Assembly (NCBI GenBank): GCA_016710165.1
Contig: JADJLJ010000002.1
Span: forward strand, 649,501 to 713,500
Origin: Chitinophagaceae bacterium
GTDB taxonomy: Bacteria > Bacteroidota > Bacteroidia > Chitinophagales > Chitinophagaceae
Length of the DNA stretch: 64,000 nt
Reading direction: 5' to 3'
Part shown: piece after piece, positions 56,510-64,000 of the stretch
How positions within the stretch are numbered: the first letter of the stretch is position 1
How the letters are laid out: the number at the start of each line of letters is the position of its first letter
Program-made: the position numbers and the translations under genes
Notes under the pieces: generated by a model
Seen by the model: only the letters and a program-made list of their open reading frames with translations
What the model was told of the DNA's origin: nothing
Databases searched by the model: none

Positions 56510-57373
56510 ATGAAATTGACCTTATTCCAAATTGATGCATTTGCAAGCAAGATTTTCAGCGGCAACCCGGCTGCTGTGATTCCTTTGGAAAAATGGCTGG
56601 ATGAAAAACTGATGCAGCAGATTGCCATGGAGAATAATCTTTCCGAAACGGTTTTTTTTGTTCCTGCACAAAATAAGGCTGCCGACTTTGATATCCGTTG
56701 GTTCACCCCCGAAGTGGAGATCAATCTTTGTGGCCATGCTACCCTGGCAAGCGCATATGTACTCTTCAATATTTTGAATTTTGACAGGCCGGAGATCCGC
56801 TTCAGTTCTTTAAGCGGTGTTTTGAAAGTGACCAGGGAAGATGATCTTATCTGCATGGACTTCCCTTCCTGGAAGCCTGAGCGGCTGGATATTTATCCCG
56901 ATGAACTTTCTTTTATCCTGGATCATGCAGAAATTGTGGGCGTGTACAAACACAGGGATATTTTAGTTGAGCTGATGAATGAGGACGCAGTAAAGAACTG
57001 CCAGCCCGATTTTTCATTGATGAAAAAGCAGATCGATAAGTTGATCATCACGGCCCCGGGAGATGCTGCCCGGTCTGACGCCTCGTCTGACCGTTCAGGA
57101 AATACACCAGGGCCAGTCAAGACGTCAGGCCATGTTGATTTTGTATCCCGCTTTTTTGCTCCCGGCGCCGGCATCGACGAGGACCCTGTAACCGGCTCGG
57201 CACATTCACAGTTAATTCCTTTCTGGGCCGAAAAACTAGGTAAGAATAAATTACATGCTTTGCAGCTTTCCAAACGTGGCGGTGAACTCTGGTGTGAGCA
57301 AAGGGGAGACCGGGTACTCATGAAAGGTAAGGGAGTGTACTATATGAAGGGTGAAATAGAGTTAAGGTCATAG
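56510..57373 (+). CDS. PhzF-family isomerase-like protein
   Basis: A 287-residue member of the PhzF family. The N-terminal motif FQIDAFASKIFSGNPAAV, the catalytic-type Glu in NNLSETVFF near residue 46, and GHATLASAYVLF near 76 are typical, as is DPVTGSAHS near 225. Family members are isomerases or related enzymes; the substrate here is unknown. Between APGD and HVDFVSRFF (about residues 186-210) lies an extra stretch of about 22 residues encoded by 57067-57132, which other family members lack by my recollection and which forms a DNA hairpin. It is probably cotranslated with E1 (1-base gap). Confidence 0.88.
   Translation: MKLTLFQIDAFASKIFSGNPAAVIPLEKWLDEKLMQQIAMENNLSETVFFVPAQNKAADFDIRWFTPEVEINLCGHATLASAYVLFNILNFDRPEIRFSSLSGVLKVTREDDLICMDFPSWKPERLDIYPDELSFILDHAEIVGVYKHRDILVELMNEDAVKNCQPDFSLMKKQIDKLIITAPGDAARSDASSDRSGNTPGPVKTSGHVDFVSRFFAPGAGIDEDPVTGSAHSQLIPFWAEKLGKNKLHALQLSKRGGELWCEQRGDRVLMKGKGVYYMKGEIELRS
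57072..57131. repeat. Hairpin-forming in-frame insertion inside the PhzF-like gene
   Basis: The 21-base segments at 57072-57092 and 57111-57131 pair as an imperfect inverted repeat (16 of 21 positions; the mismatches are mostly transitions). The left arm also contains GTCTGAC twice. The segment keeps the frame open and adds residues rich in S, D, P and G. Confidence 0.6.
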
Positions 57374-57454
57374 AGCCCGGGTTCAAAAACATTATCCACT
57401 TCTTTGGTTTTGTTCGTAACTTATAGGTTCATTGTTAACCTAAAGATCATCGTT

Positions 57455-57661
57455 ATGGCAATCGTAAAAGTTATCGAAGTGATCGCATCATCCCCCAAGG
57501 GGTTTGATGATGCTGTAAAGCAGGCCGTTAAAGAAGTAAGTAAAACCGTCCGCAATATTGATTCCGTCTGGATCAAAGACCAGAAGGTGCATGTAAAAGA
57601 CGGTAAGATCAGCTCCTATGGTGTGGTCTGTAAAGTATCGTTCCGGGTTTCGGGAAAATAA
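57455..57661 (+). CDS. Dodecin family flavin-binding protein
   Basis: A 68-residue protein that matches dodecin in length and pattern: MAIVKVIEVIASSPKGFDDA, then a helix, then the flavin-stacking Trp in DSVWIKDQK near residue 36, and the strand YGVVCKVSFRV. Dodecins form 12-mers that bind and store flavins. The ATG at 57455 is chosen; the frame is open further upstream to 57404 but those residues are not part of the family. Confidence 0.92.
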   Translation: MAIVKVIEVIASSPKGFDDAVKQAVKEVSKTVRNIDSVWIKDQKVHVKDGKISSYGVVCKVSFRVSGK

Positions 57662-57696
57662 ATCAGTTGATATAGCCGGTATTGCAAGTGCCGGCC

Positions 57697-59535
57697 TTAT
57701 TTACTTTTTTCTTTCTTCAATTCATCGATTTCTTTCTTTAACTCTTTAACCGCCTCCAGTAAGACCGGGATCAAACCAATATAGTTCACACTCAGGTTAC
57801 CGTTGATGTCTGTTTTAACCAGGTTGGGATAGATCAATTGGACCTCCTGGGCCAGCACACCTGTTTGCAGATCTTTATTCCTTTGTTCATCTTTCCAGTT
57901 ATAGGAATAGCCATTGAGCTGAGTGATCTTTTCCAGTGAGTGGTTAAGCGGCTGAATATTTTTTTTGAACCGTACATCGCTTACCTGTGTAAGCGTGCCC
58001 TGTAAAATGGCATCCCCGTTTCCCTGGATCCGGAACAGCTCATTAGATGTACTGTTGTCTACACCTGCATAAAAAATATGATTGGCCCCTACATCATTTA
58101 CCTGGTACCGCAATTCCAAACCCGTATTTCCAAAACCAAAATACTGGTGGTCGTTATTGGCAGATTCCCTCAACACCAGTTTCCTGTTCGCATTGGTATT
58201 GGGGAATTGAAGGAGAGCATTGGGATCGTTGATGCCAATGCCTATGTTACCGGTCGGTTTAATAACCAGGTGGTTCAACGTTCCGTTACCAAGCAGGATA
58301 TCGCCGGTACCGAATTTGTAAATGTTCAGGTTATTATTATCATCCATGCCAAGGTAAGCCGACTCTGTTGTGGTTAAAAGTTGCATAATGGAAATACCAT
58401 TTTTAGCAACAGAGGATGCAAAATCGGTCTGTATATTTATGGTGCCCGGAAAACTGGTAGCTGGGTCAATATGACCCACACTGATCTTGCCATTTTGCAT
58501 CTGCATGGTGGCTTTATTGGAAGCATTGTACACATCACTGCCTACGCCAAAATAGATCGCCCGGTCGGGTGCATTTGGACTGGTGCCATCGGTGTAGTTC
58601 CAGATATAACTTTTGTAATCAATACCCATGCCCACACCCATGAACAGGCCCCGTTCCGGATCATTTGCAGTCTCCTGGTTTGGATAAGTTATCCGGATCC
58701 CGTTCTTGTTTGTGACCGGGGCTGTGCCGGCGAATTGCGACAGGGAGGAAATATCCAGCATGTATTTCGGGTTTCGCTGGTAAATGCCCTGTCCCAAACC
58801 GGTGATATTGATGGCCGGCCTGATGGTCCCGTTGAATTGATCAAATCCTATCCGGAAAATGGCATCGAGGTTGTTGGCGTGATTCCAGATGACCGTTTCA
58901 TTCGGGTTATCCTTATTGTTGCCAATTACCAATCCTTTGTCTGCATTCACATTGCTGTTGATGTCAAAAAGCAAAGGGGATATGATACGCATCCCCAAAA
59001 CTGCGGTTGTTGGGGCCGGGTCATCCAGTACCATGTCCAATCCATATTCCGGGTTCCTGTTCGAAAAGCCGATCATTCCACCGGTGGAAACCTGCTTTAG
59101 TCTTAACAGTTCATTTCCGCCAGCAACAAAAGAAACATCTTTTGCATCCGGCGTTCCTAAATAGCTGTCTGTAGCATTTATGGGAGCAGTATGTACGGAG
59201 GAAGGGGGATTTGTATTTAAATTACCATGCAGTCCCCAATAAGAGCTGTCACTCTTTTTATTATCTGTGATCCAGTTCCATTGATTGTTTTGATAATAAT
59301 AAAAACCAGCACTGTCAGGTCCGGTCTGGTAAACAAGCAAACCAATAGCGGGAGCGGCGATCCCGTTCTTTTCCGTTTTTGTTAAACGAGGTATCAGCAG
59401 GCCTTTTGTACTGCTTTTTATGTCTAACAGGGCGCTGCCATTGGCAGTACTGCCATCGGTATTGATGGCAAAAGATTGTGCCAGGATAAGTTGCGAAAAA
59501 CCAATTGAAAAAATAAAGATGATTATTTTTTTCAT
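57697..59535 (-). CDS. Exported surface protein with C-terminal S74 (tail-fibre) chaperone domain
   Basis: A 612-residue exported protein (signal MKKIIIFIFSIGFSQLILAQ). It begins with the NTDGSTANGSALLDIKSSTKGLLIPRLT segment seen at the head of many Bacteroidota surface proteins, and a long region of short beta repeats follows. The last 90 residues (SDVRFKKNIQPLNHSLEKITQLNGYSYNW, LQTGVLAQEVQLIYP) form an intramolecular chaperone S74 domain as in phage tail fibres. No phage genes are nearby. A coiled coil of ELKKEIDELKKE closes the chain, probably for trimerisation. Confidence 0.85.
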   Translation of the reverse strand: MKKIIIFIFSIGFSQLILAQSFAINTDGSTANGSALLDIKSSTKGLLIPRLTKTEKNGIAAPAIGLLVYQTGPDSAGFYYYQNNQWNWITDNKKSDSSYWGLHGNLNTNPPSSVHTAPINATDSYLGTPDAKDVSFVAGGNELLRLKQVSTGGMIGFSNRNPEYGLDMVLDDPAPTTAVLGMRIISPLLFDINSNVNADKGLVIGNNKDNPNETVIWNHANNLDAIFRIGFDQFNGTIRPAINITGLGQGIYQRNPKYMLDISSLSQFAGTAPVTNKNGIRITYPNQETANDPERGLFMGVGMGIDYKSYIWNYTDGTSPNAPDRAIYFGVGSDVYNASNKATMQMQNGKISVGHIDPATSFPGTINIQTDFASSVAKNGISIMQLLTTTESAYLGMDDNNNLNIYKFGTGDILLGNGTLNHLVIKPTGNIGIGINDPNALLQFPNTNANRKLVLRESANNDHQYFGFGNTGLELRYQVNDVGANHIFYAGVDNSTSNELFRIQGNGDAILQGTLTQVSDVRFKKNIQPLNHSLEKITQLNGYSYNWKDEQRNKDLQTGVLAQEVQLIYPNLVKTDINGNLSVNYIGLIPVLLEAVKELKKEIDELKKEKSK

Positions 59536-59595
59536 AGAGATGATTTTAAATCGATGTCGTTTTATTTGTAAATTAACAAATTAGCCATTTGTAAA

Positions 59596-59623
59596 ACAAA
59601 AAAGCCAGGATTTATTTCCTGGC
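59596..59623 (-). terminator. Terminator of the yebC gene
   Basis: GCCAGGA (59604-59610) and TCCTGGC (59617-59623) pair over a 6-base loop. On the minus strand the stem is followed by a run of Ts, so it serves the yebC transcript. Confidence 0.82.
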
Positions 59624-59645
59624 CTGGTCTCTTTAAAGAATCTGC

Positions 59646-60356
59646 TTATTTCAGGTTGTGATAAACTTTCTGCACATCATCATCCTGCTCCAGGTTGTCA
59701 ACCAGTTTCAACACTTCGTTGGCCTGGTCTTCACCTAATTCTATTGTATTTGAAGGTATCCACGTAAGTTCGGCACTGATCACTTCGATCTTTTTTTCTT
59801 CCAGTGCCTTACTCATATTGCCGTACTCATTAAAGGGTGTACGGATGATGATATTGCCATCGGCATCTTCACCTATTTCTTCCAGTCCAAAATCGATCAG
59901 TTCAAATTCAAGATCTTCCACATTTACCCCAGTACCTTTTATTTTAAATTCTGCCATGTGCGTAAAACCAAATGCCACAGAACCGCTGGTGCCCAATGAG
60001 CCCTGCCCCTTAGTAAAATGCATCCGTACATTGGCCACCGTACGGGTGGGATTATCTGTTGCTGTTTCCACCAGTACGGCAATGCCATGCGGTGCATAAC
60101 CTTCATACATGATCTCTTCATAGCTGCTGGTATCTTTGCCCATTGCCCTTTTAATGGCTGCTTCCACCCGGTCCTTGGGCATATTGCAGGCCTTGGCGTT
60201 CAGGTAGCATCTTCTCAGGGCCGGGTTATTATCCGGGTCAGGGCCTGCGGCCTTTACGGCAATGGCGATCTCCTTCCCGATACGGGTAAAATTCTTTGCC
60301 ATCTTGTCCCAGCGGGCAAACATGGCGCTCTTTCTTACTTCAAATATTCTTCCCAT
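59646..60356 (-). CDS. YebC/PmpR-family regulator or translation factor
   Basis: A 236-residue cytoplasmic protein of the YebC family. It begins MGRIFEVRKSAMFARWDKMAK and carries the family signature YEGYAPHGIAVLVETATDNPTRT near residues 90-112 and KGQGSLGTSGSVAFGF near 122-137. Members act as DNA-binding regulators, and some reports tie them to translation at proline runs and mitochondrial translation. A TAAATTTG box lies 39 bases before the start. Confidence 0.95.
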   Translation of the reverse strand: MGRIFEVRKSAMFARWDKMAKNFTRIGKEIAIAVKAAGPDPDNNPALRRCYLNAKACNMPKDRVEAAIKRAMGKDTSSYEEIMYEGYAPHGIAVLVETATDNPTRTVANVRMHFTKGQGSLGTSGSVAFGFTHMAEFKIKGTGVNVEDLEFELIDFGLEEIGEDADGNIIIRTPFNEYGNMSKALEEKKIEVISAELTWIPSNTIELGEDQANEVLKLVDNLEQDDDVQKVYHNLK

Positions 60357-60395
60357 TATTGGTATTAGTTAATCCGTTAATTGGTTGACGGGCTG

Positions 60396-60403
60396 CAAAT
60401 TTA
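60396..60403 (-). promoter_or_regulatory. -7 promoter box of yebC
   Basis: Reads TAAATTTG on the minus strand, an exact TAnnTTTG match, 39 bases upstream of the start codon. No clear -33 TTG was found at the usual distance. Confidence 0.5.
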
Positions 60404-60514
60404 AGGAAAATCATTGCGTAAAACAGAAGTCGGGCATAAGGTTAATTTCAGTATGGCTGATCTTAAATCCCGGCTCAAGATCCCCCTTTAGGTGATAGGG
60501 GCAGGATAAAGGCA

Positions 60515-60554
60515 AAAAGAAAGCAGCACCTGTTTCCAGGCACTGCTTCTTTCT
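60515..60554 (-). terminator. Probable terminator of the beta-barrel gene
   Basis: An interrupted hairpin: GCAG (60523-60526) and CCTG (60529-60532) pair with CAGG (60537-60540) and CTGC (60543-60546), extended by A/G and C/T-rich flanks. On the minus strand it is followed by a short T run (CTTTTTG). It lies 14 bases after the stop codon of the beta-barrel gene. Confidence 0.55.
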
Positions 60555-60567
60555 TGTTTCCAGGGAT

Positions 60568-61235
60568 TTAAAAAGTATAGCCAACCGAAACCTTTAGCAC
60601 CCGGTTATGGGCATCATAATTATCATTCTTATCCAGTTTTGATAAGCCGTGTTCATAGCCGGCCCGGAGGTTGATGCCGTTGTCAAACTGGTAACCTACC
60701 CCACCGGATAAGCCGAGGTCAACTTTGTTGAAACGTTCGGTTATGCCAATGCCTTTGTTGAAAAGGGAAATGCCCAGCACACTCAGCTTTGCATTCAGGG
60801 TGCTGCGGACCAGGTAAGAGACCTGGGGGCCTGCATATACGTTCAATCCTTTTCCCAGTTTTGCTTTCAGGTGAAGCGGCATGTCTATATAATGCTGCTG
60901 AACCTGCGCCCCCGCATTAATGGCCAGGAATTTCAATGCATCAATTTTGAGGTCGCCCTTGATGCTGTATCCTTTCTTTGAGTAGGCAAGGCCGGGTTCG
61001 AAAGAGAATGTTTGTGAAATAGGAATGTTCACATAACCACCTACGTGAAATCCGGTTTTGCCTTTGGTAACCAGCCAGCCATCGGTTTTTTCAACTAGGT
61101 CTTCCACGATCCGGAGGTCATCACCCTGCCATTTGGAAAAATTGGCGCCGGCCATTAAGCCGTACGTAACCTGTGCGTTAGCAACGTTTGCCAGTAATAA
61201 GCTGCTGATGATCGATGAGAAAAAAATCTTTTCAT
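60568..61235 (-). CDS. Outer-membrane beta-barrel protein, frameshifted in its signal peptide
   Basis: The conserved frame (from 61155, MAGANFSKWQGDD) encodes 195 residues of a PorT-like/porin-family beta-barrel with strands such as GGYVNIPISQTFSFEPGLAYS and ending VLKVSVGYTF. The signal peptide lies upstream: the ATG at 61235 begins MKRFF, then seven Ts (61220-61226 on the plus strand as A) put the sequence out of frame. With eight Ts it reads MKRFFFSSIISSLLLANVANAQ and joins the barrel frame. No start codon serves the barrel frame otherwise until 61155, which would lack a signal peptide. It may be a sequencing error, a phase-variable tract or a true loss. Confidence 0.8.
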
Positions 61236-61360
61236 AACGGAGTGCAGGGTTTTAAAAACTGTCTGGGATACCTGCATTGGAATACTATGCCATGATCATC
61301 TTATTAACAGAAGTATATGTTAAAGGGGGATGGCGTTTGCAAGCGGTTAACAAAAGAGGG

Positions 61361-61419
61361 ATACCGGATACCAGATGCCAAATGCCAGATACAAGATACC
61401 AGATGCCAGATAAGATCAT
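61361..61419. repeat. Degenerate heptamer repeats flanking the array
   Basis: A run of ATACCAG, ATGCCAG and related 7-base units, which are reverse-strand-like versions of the array that follows (GGATACC versus GGTATCC). They may be a decayed, inverted extension of the array. Confidence 0.5.
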
Positions 61420-61600
61420 ATCCCGTATCCTGCATCCTGTATCCCGTATCCTGCATCCTGTATCCCGTATCCTGCATCCTGTATCCCGTATCCTGCATCC
61501 TGTATCCGGTATCCTGCATCCTGTATCCCGTATCCTGCATCCTGTATCCGGTATCCTGCATCCTGTATCCCGTATCCTGCATCCTGTATCCCGTATCATT
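61420..61600. repeat. 21-bp tandem repeat array made of heptamers
   Basis: Eight complete 21-base units plus a partial ninth. Each is three heptamers, ATCCCGT, ATCCTGC, ATCCTGT; two units (at 61504 and 61546) have ATCCGGT as the first heptamer. Because 21 is a multiple of 3, long frames run through it on both strands, but they are repeat artefacts. A single related copy recurs at 62850-62880. The array ends 10 bases before the -7 box of the next gene. Confidence 0.92.
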
Positions 61601-61609
61601 CCGAATGCG

Positions 61610-61617
61610 TAAGTTTG
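61610..61617 (+). promoter_or_regulatory. -7 promoter box of the tryptophan dioxygenase gene
   Basis: TAAGTTTG, exact TAnnTTTG match, 18 bases before the ATG at 61636. The -33 region would fall inside the repeat array, and no TTG is present there. Confidence 0.5.
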
Positions 61618-61635
61618 CTTCCATAAAACCTTGCT

Positions 61636-62622
61636 ATGGATAAAGCCGTTTACTACGCAGATTACCTGCAACTGGATAAGATCACCGGTGCACAGGAACC
61701 GGAAAGTTTTAAAAAGGGTAAAACACCGGCACACGATGAAATGCTCTTCATCATCATACACCAGGCTTATGAACTCTGGTTCAAGCAGATTTTATTTGAA
61801 GTGAACTCGGTGATCGGGATAATGGATAAACCCGTGGTGAATGACAACTCTCCCGAAATGCAAACCGTGGTGCACCGGCTGAAACGGGTGGTCACCATTT
61901 TAAAAGTGCTGGTGCAGCAGATCGACATCATGGAAACGATGACGCCGATGGACTTCCTTGATTTCCGGGATATGCTGCGGCCGGCATCGGGTTTCCAGAG
62001 TTACCAGTTCAAAGTGCTGGAAGCAAAACTGGGATTGAAATTTGAGCACCGGCACGGGCAGAACTATTATTTATCACAACTCAAAGAAAAAGATATCGCC
62101 ATTATTAAAGAAGCAGAAGATGGTAAGTCGGTGCTGGAACTGATCAATGCATGGCTGGAAAGGATGCCTTTCATCACCGATGCATTCTGGAAGAATTATG
62201 AGCAGGTGTATGTGAGCAGCCTGGCCGAAGCAGAGAAAGGCAATGCCGCATCTTTTGCGGAAATCTTTAATACTGCCTCTGCCGAAAGAAATTTTTCTCC
62301 CAGGGCCTGCCGCTCGGCCTTGTTCATCATGCTGTACCATGGTTACCCCATGATGGAACTGCCGTTTCAGTTATTGGATACGCTGCTGGAAATAGACAAC
62401 CAGCTTGGCGCCTGGCGTTACCGCCACATCAACATGGTGCAGCGCATGATCGGCAGCCGCATCGGTACCGGCGGAAGTACCGGCGCCGGTTATTTAAAAG
62501 CGGCCATGGATAAACATTATATCTTTAAAGAACTGGCGCAGCTGAACAGTTACCTGGTTGACAGGAAGAAATTACCGGTGCTGGCAAAGGAAGTAGAGGA
62601 GAGTCTGGGGTATCACTTTTAG
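61636..62622 (+). CDS. kynA: Tryptophan 2,3-dioxygenase
   Basis: Haem enzyme that opens tryptophan to N-formylkynurenine, the first step of the kynurenine route. The 328 residues show HDEMLFIIIHQAYELWFKQILFE near 34-56, the substrate region MTPMDFLDFRDMLRPASGFQSYQF near 100-123, and the haem-ligand region WRYRHINMVQRMIGSRIGTGGS near 264-285. The rest of the pathway is not in the window. It lies directly after the tandem repeat array. Confidence 0.95.
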   Translation: MDKAVYYADYLQLDKITGAQEPESFKKGKTPAHDEMLFIIIHQAYELWFKQILFEVNSVIGIMDKPVVNDNSPEMQTVVHRLKRVVTILKVLVQQIDIMETMTPMDFLDFRDMLRPASGFQSYQFKVLEAKLGLKFEHRHGQNYYLSQLKEKDIAIIKEAEDGKSVLELINAWLERMPFITDAFWKNYEQVYVSSLAEAEKGNAASFAEIFNTASAERNFSPRACRSALFIMLYHGYPMMELPFQLLDTLLEIDNQLGAWRYRHINMVQRMIGSRIGTGGSTGAGYLKAAMDKHYIFKELAQLNSYLVDRKKLPVLAKEVEESLGYHF

Positions 62623-62639
62623 GTTATACTGAGCAGTGT

Positions 62640-62880
62640 CGGAGGGTTACCACGGAGACACGAAGAATTTACACTGAGAACACAAAGGGGAAGTAGTAGA
62701 TATTTTTGTGCTCTGATAAAGGGGATTTGTATTTCAGCAGATTGCTTCGTCGTTCCTCCTCGCAATGACGTTTCAAAAGGGGATGCTTCGTTCCCTGCCT
62801 ACCGTCAGGCGGGCTCAGCATGACAGCTAATTAGGAATCCGTATCCAGCAACCGGTATCTGGTATCCTGCATCCTGTATC
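62640..62880. repeat. Cluster of dispersed-repeat fragments
   Basis: Four repeat-like pieces in a row. ACCACGGAGACACGAAGA and ACACTGAGAACACAAAG are at 62648-62685. GATTGCTTCGTCGTTCCTCC plus TCGCAATGACG are at 62740-62770. CCTGCCTACCGTCAGGC with GGGCTCAGCATGACA is at 62796-62825, a decayed relative of the inner part of the element at 38010. Heptamer-array fragments GGTATCC, TGCATCC, TGTATC are at 62866-62879. No gene was seen. Confidence 0.65.
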
Positions 62881-62890
62881 AGCTTTTCGT

Positions 62891-64000
62891 TTACATCAAC
62901 TCCTTCAACTTCTCCACAACAGCATCTACCTCCGCCCTGGTATTGTGTTTGCTGAAACTGAAACGTACCGTTACCTGGTTGGGGTTGTTGTTGATGGCAC
63001 GGATCACGTGACTACCCTGGTCGGCGCCGCTGGTGCAGGCACTGCCGCCGCTGGCACAGATATTATTGATGTCGAGGTTGAAGAGGATCATCTCCGACTT
63101 TTCAGTCTTGGGAAAACTTACACTGAGTACGGTATATAAACTTCTGCCCAACGGGTCTCCATTGAAAGCAACGCCTTTGATATTCTTCTTCAGCTCATCC
63201 ATCATGTAGTATTTCAGCGTACCGATGTGCGAACTGTCAGCTTCGTAATTAGCGGTAGCAAGTTCCAGCGCTTTGGCAAAACCAACAATGCCGTACAGGT
63301 TTTCGGTGCCTGCCCGCATGTTACGTTCCTGTGCACCACCGTGTACAAAGGGTTTTATTTTTACGTTCTCATTGATGTACAAAATGCCCACGCCTTTTGG
63401 CCCGTGAAATTTATGGGCAGCGCCGGTGATGAAATGCACGGGTGTATTCCTCAGGTCGAATGGAAAGTGCCCGACTGTTTGTACCGTATCGCTGTGGAAG
63501 ATGGCGTTGTACAGTTTGCATAAATTGCCCACGGCTTTCATGTCGAGCATATTGCCGATCTCGTTATTGGCGTGCATCAGGGTGACCAGTGTTTTTTCTT
63601 CGCTGGCGGCCAGCAGTTTTTCCAGGTCGTCAATATCAATATGCCCGTTGGGTAATAATTTCACCAGGCTCACTTTGGCAACGTCCATGTTATCGAGGTA
63701 CTCCACCGAATGCGAAACGGCATGGTGTTCAATGGGAGAGGTAATGATGTGTTTACACCCCAGGTCTCTTACTGCCGCAGCAATAGCTGTATTACTGCTT
63801 TCGGTTCCGCCGCTGGTAAAAAATATTTCGGCGGGGTGTGCATTCAGGATCTTCGCCACGCTTTTCCGGGCTGTTTCGATGGCCATGCGTGTCTCCCTTC
63901 CATATGAATAAATGGAAGAGGGGTTGCCAAACTTTTCGGTCAGGTAAGGCATCATGACTTCCAGCACCTGTGGGTCAAGTGCCGTGGTGGCGGCGTTGTC
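62891..64000 (-). CDS. Cysteine desulfurase (NifS/IscS-like), partial at window end
   Basis: A PLP enzyme that takes sulfur from cysteine for Fe-S clusters or other sulfur transfer. The window holds about 370 residues; the N-terminus lies beyond 64000, since the frame continues upstream as DNAATTALDPQVLEVMM. The PLP lysine is in GAAHKFHGPKG and the active-site Cys in CASGGSACTSG. SGGTESSN near the visible start is a typical cofactor loop. The downstream gene (tryptophan dioxygenase) is convergent and the intergenic region is filled with repeats. Confidence 0.93.
   Translation of the reverse strand, partial: DNAATTALDPQVLEVMMPYLTEKFGNPSSIYSYGRETRMAIETARKSVAKILNAHPAEIFFTSGGTESSNTAIAAAVRDLGCKHIITSPIEHHAVSHSVEYLDNMDVAKVSLVKLLPNGHIDIDDLEKLLAASEEKTLVTLMHANNEIGNMLDMKAVGNLCKLYNAIFHSDTVQTVGHFPFDLRNTPVHFITGAAHKFHGPKGVGILYINENVKIKPFVHGGAQERNMRAGTENLYGIVGFAKALELATANYEADSSHIGTLKYYMMDELKKNIKGVAFNGDPLGRSLYTVLSVSFPKTEKSEMILFNLDINNICASGGSACTSGADQGSHVIRAINNNPNQVTVRFSFSKHNTRAEVDAVVEKLKELM

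Noticed and set aside
57697..59535. Phage tail-fibre gene as a sign of a prophage
   Set aside because: The S74 domain is common in Bacteroidota exported surface proteins, the protein has a signal peptide, and no phage genes surround it.
61420..61600. CRISPR array
   Set aside because: Units are contiguous with no spacers, and no cas gene is in the window.
61277..61761. Repeated-peptide frames on both strands across the heptamer array
   Set aside because: The 21-bp period keeps every frame open; the repeats in the peptides are a by-product. No start site or promoter supports them.

Overview
The window looks like a chromosomal stretch from a Bacteroidota bacterium, most probably of the Chitinophagaceae or a close relative. 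The grounds are a SusC/SusD/SusE/SusF glycan-uptake locus, proteins with type IX secretion (T9SS) C-terminal signals, a PorP/SprF-like protein, a one-chain 2-oxoacid dehydrogenase E1, and the Bacteroidota promoter element TAnnTTTG upstream of several genes. No rRNA, tRNA, phage, transposase or CRISPR array was found.

Layout. 1-1446: mnmE. 1529-18285: a starch/maltodextrin locus with three different GH13 enzymes, an SLC45/GPH-type sugar transporter, a Nudix-fold regulator with a dead Nudix box, then susC, susD, susE and susF. It ends at a strong terminator. 18368-20162: a small unknown protein, an Smr protein and a CvfB-like S1 protein, all on the minus strand. 20215-28696 (minus strand): a beta-galactan operon in the order lacI, GH53 endo-galactanase (frameshifted), a GH2-GH53 fusion, galK and an SGLT-type symporter. 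28879-32276: DEAD-box helicase and recG. 32354-36992: a very large PKD/CHU_C adhesin-like protein with its PorP/SprF partner. 37060-47806: coiled-coil protein, GlcD-like oxidase, beta-barrel, LOG hydrolase, sodium symporter, repeat lipoprotein, O-methyltransferase, LysM glucosaminidase, hpt and a VWA protein. 47803-57661: dnaJ-grpE, an RlmI-like methyltransferase, a minimal T9SS-signal protein, peroxiredoxin, aquaporin, two DUF1573 proteins, fused E1, PhzF and dodecin. 57697-64000: an S74-domain surface protein, YebC, a frameshifted beta-barrel, a tandem repeat array, tryptophan 2,3-dioxygenase and a cysteine desulfurase that runs off the window.

How it fits together. Starch would be bound and imported by SusCDEF and cut outside by the T9SS-secreted amylase. 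A SusA-like periplasmic enzyme and a lipoprotein amylase would cut further, and the MFS carrier would import the products. Beta-1,4-galactan would be cut by GH53 and trimmed by the attached GH2, after which galactose would enter through the symporter and be phosphorylated by GalK. Two sets of repeated DNA sites suggest a wiring diagram. A 17-bp palindrome (TGTGT-N7-TACACA type) sits before the transporter, the secreted amylase and susC. A LacI-type site (AAACGATTGC) sits directly before the transporter, the secreted amylase and lacI, and a variant precedes a second symporter at 40885. This suggests that one LacI protein links the starch and galactan loci.

The least expected features are the GH2-GH53 fusion, the two-site regulatory architecture, a frameshift in a seven-T run inside a beta-barrel signal peptide, a 21-bp tandem repeat built of heptamers, a 100-bp nested palindromic element, and a hairpin-forming in-frame insertion in the PhzF-like gene.
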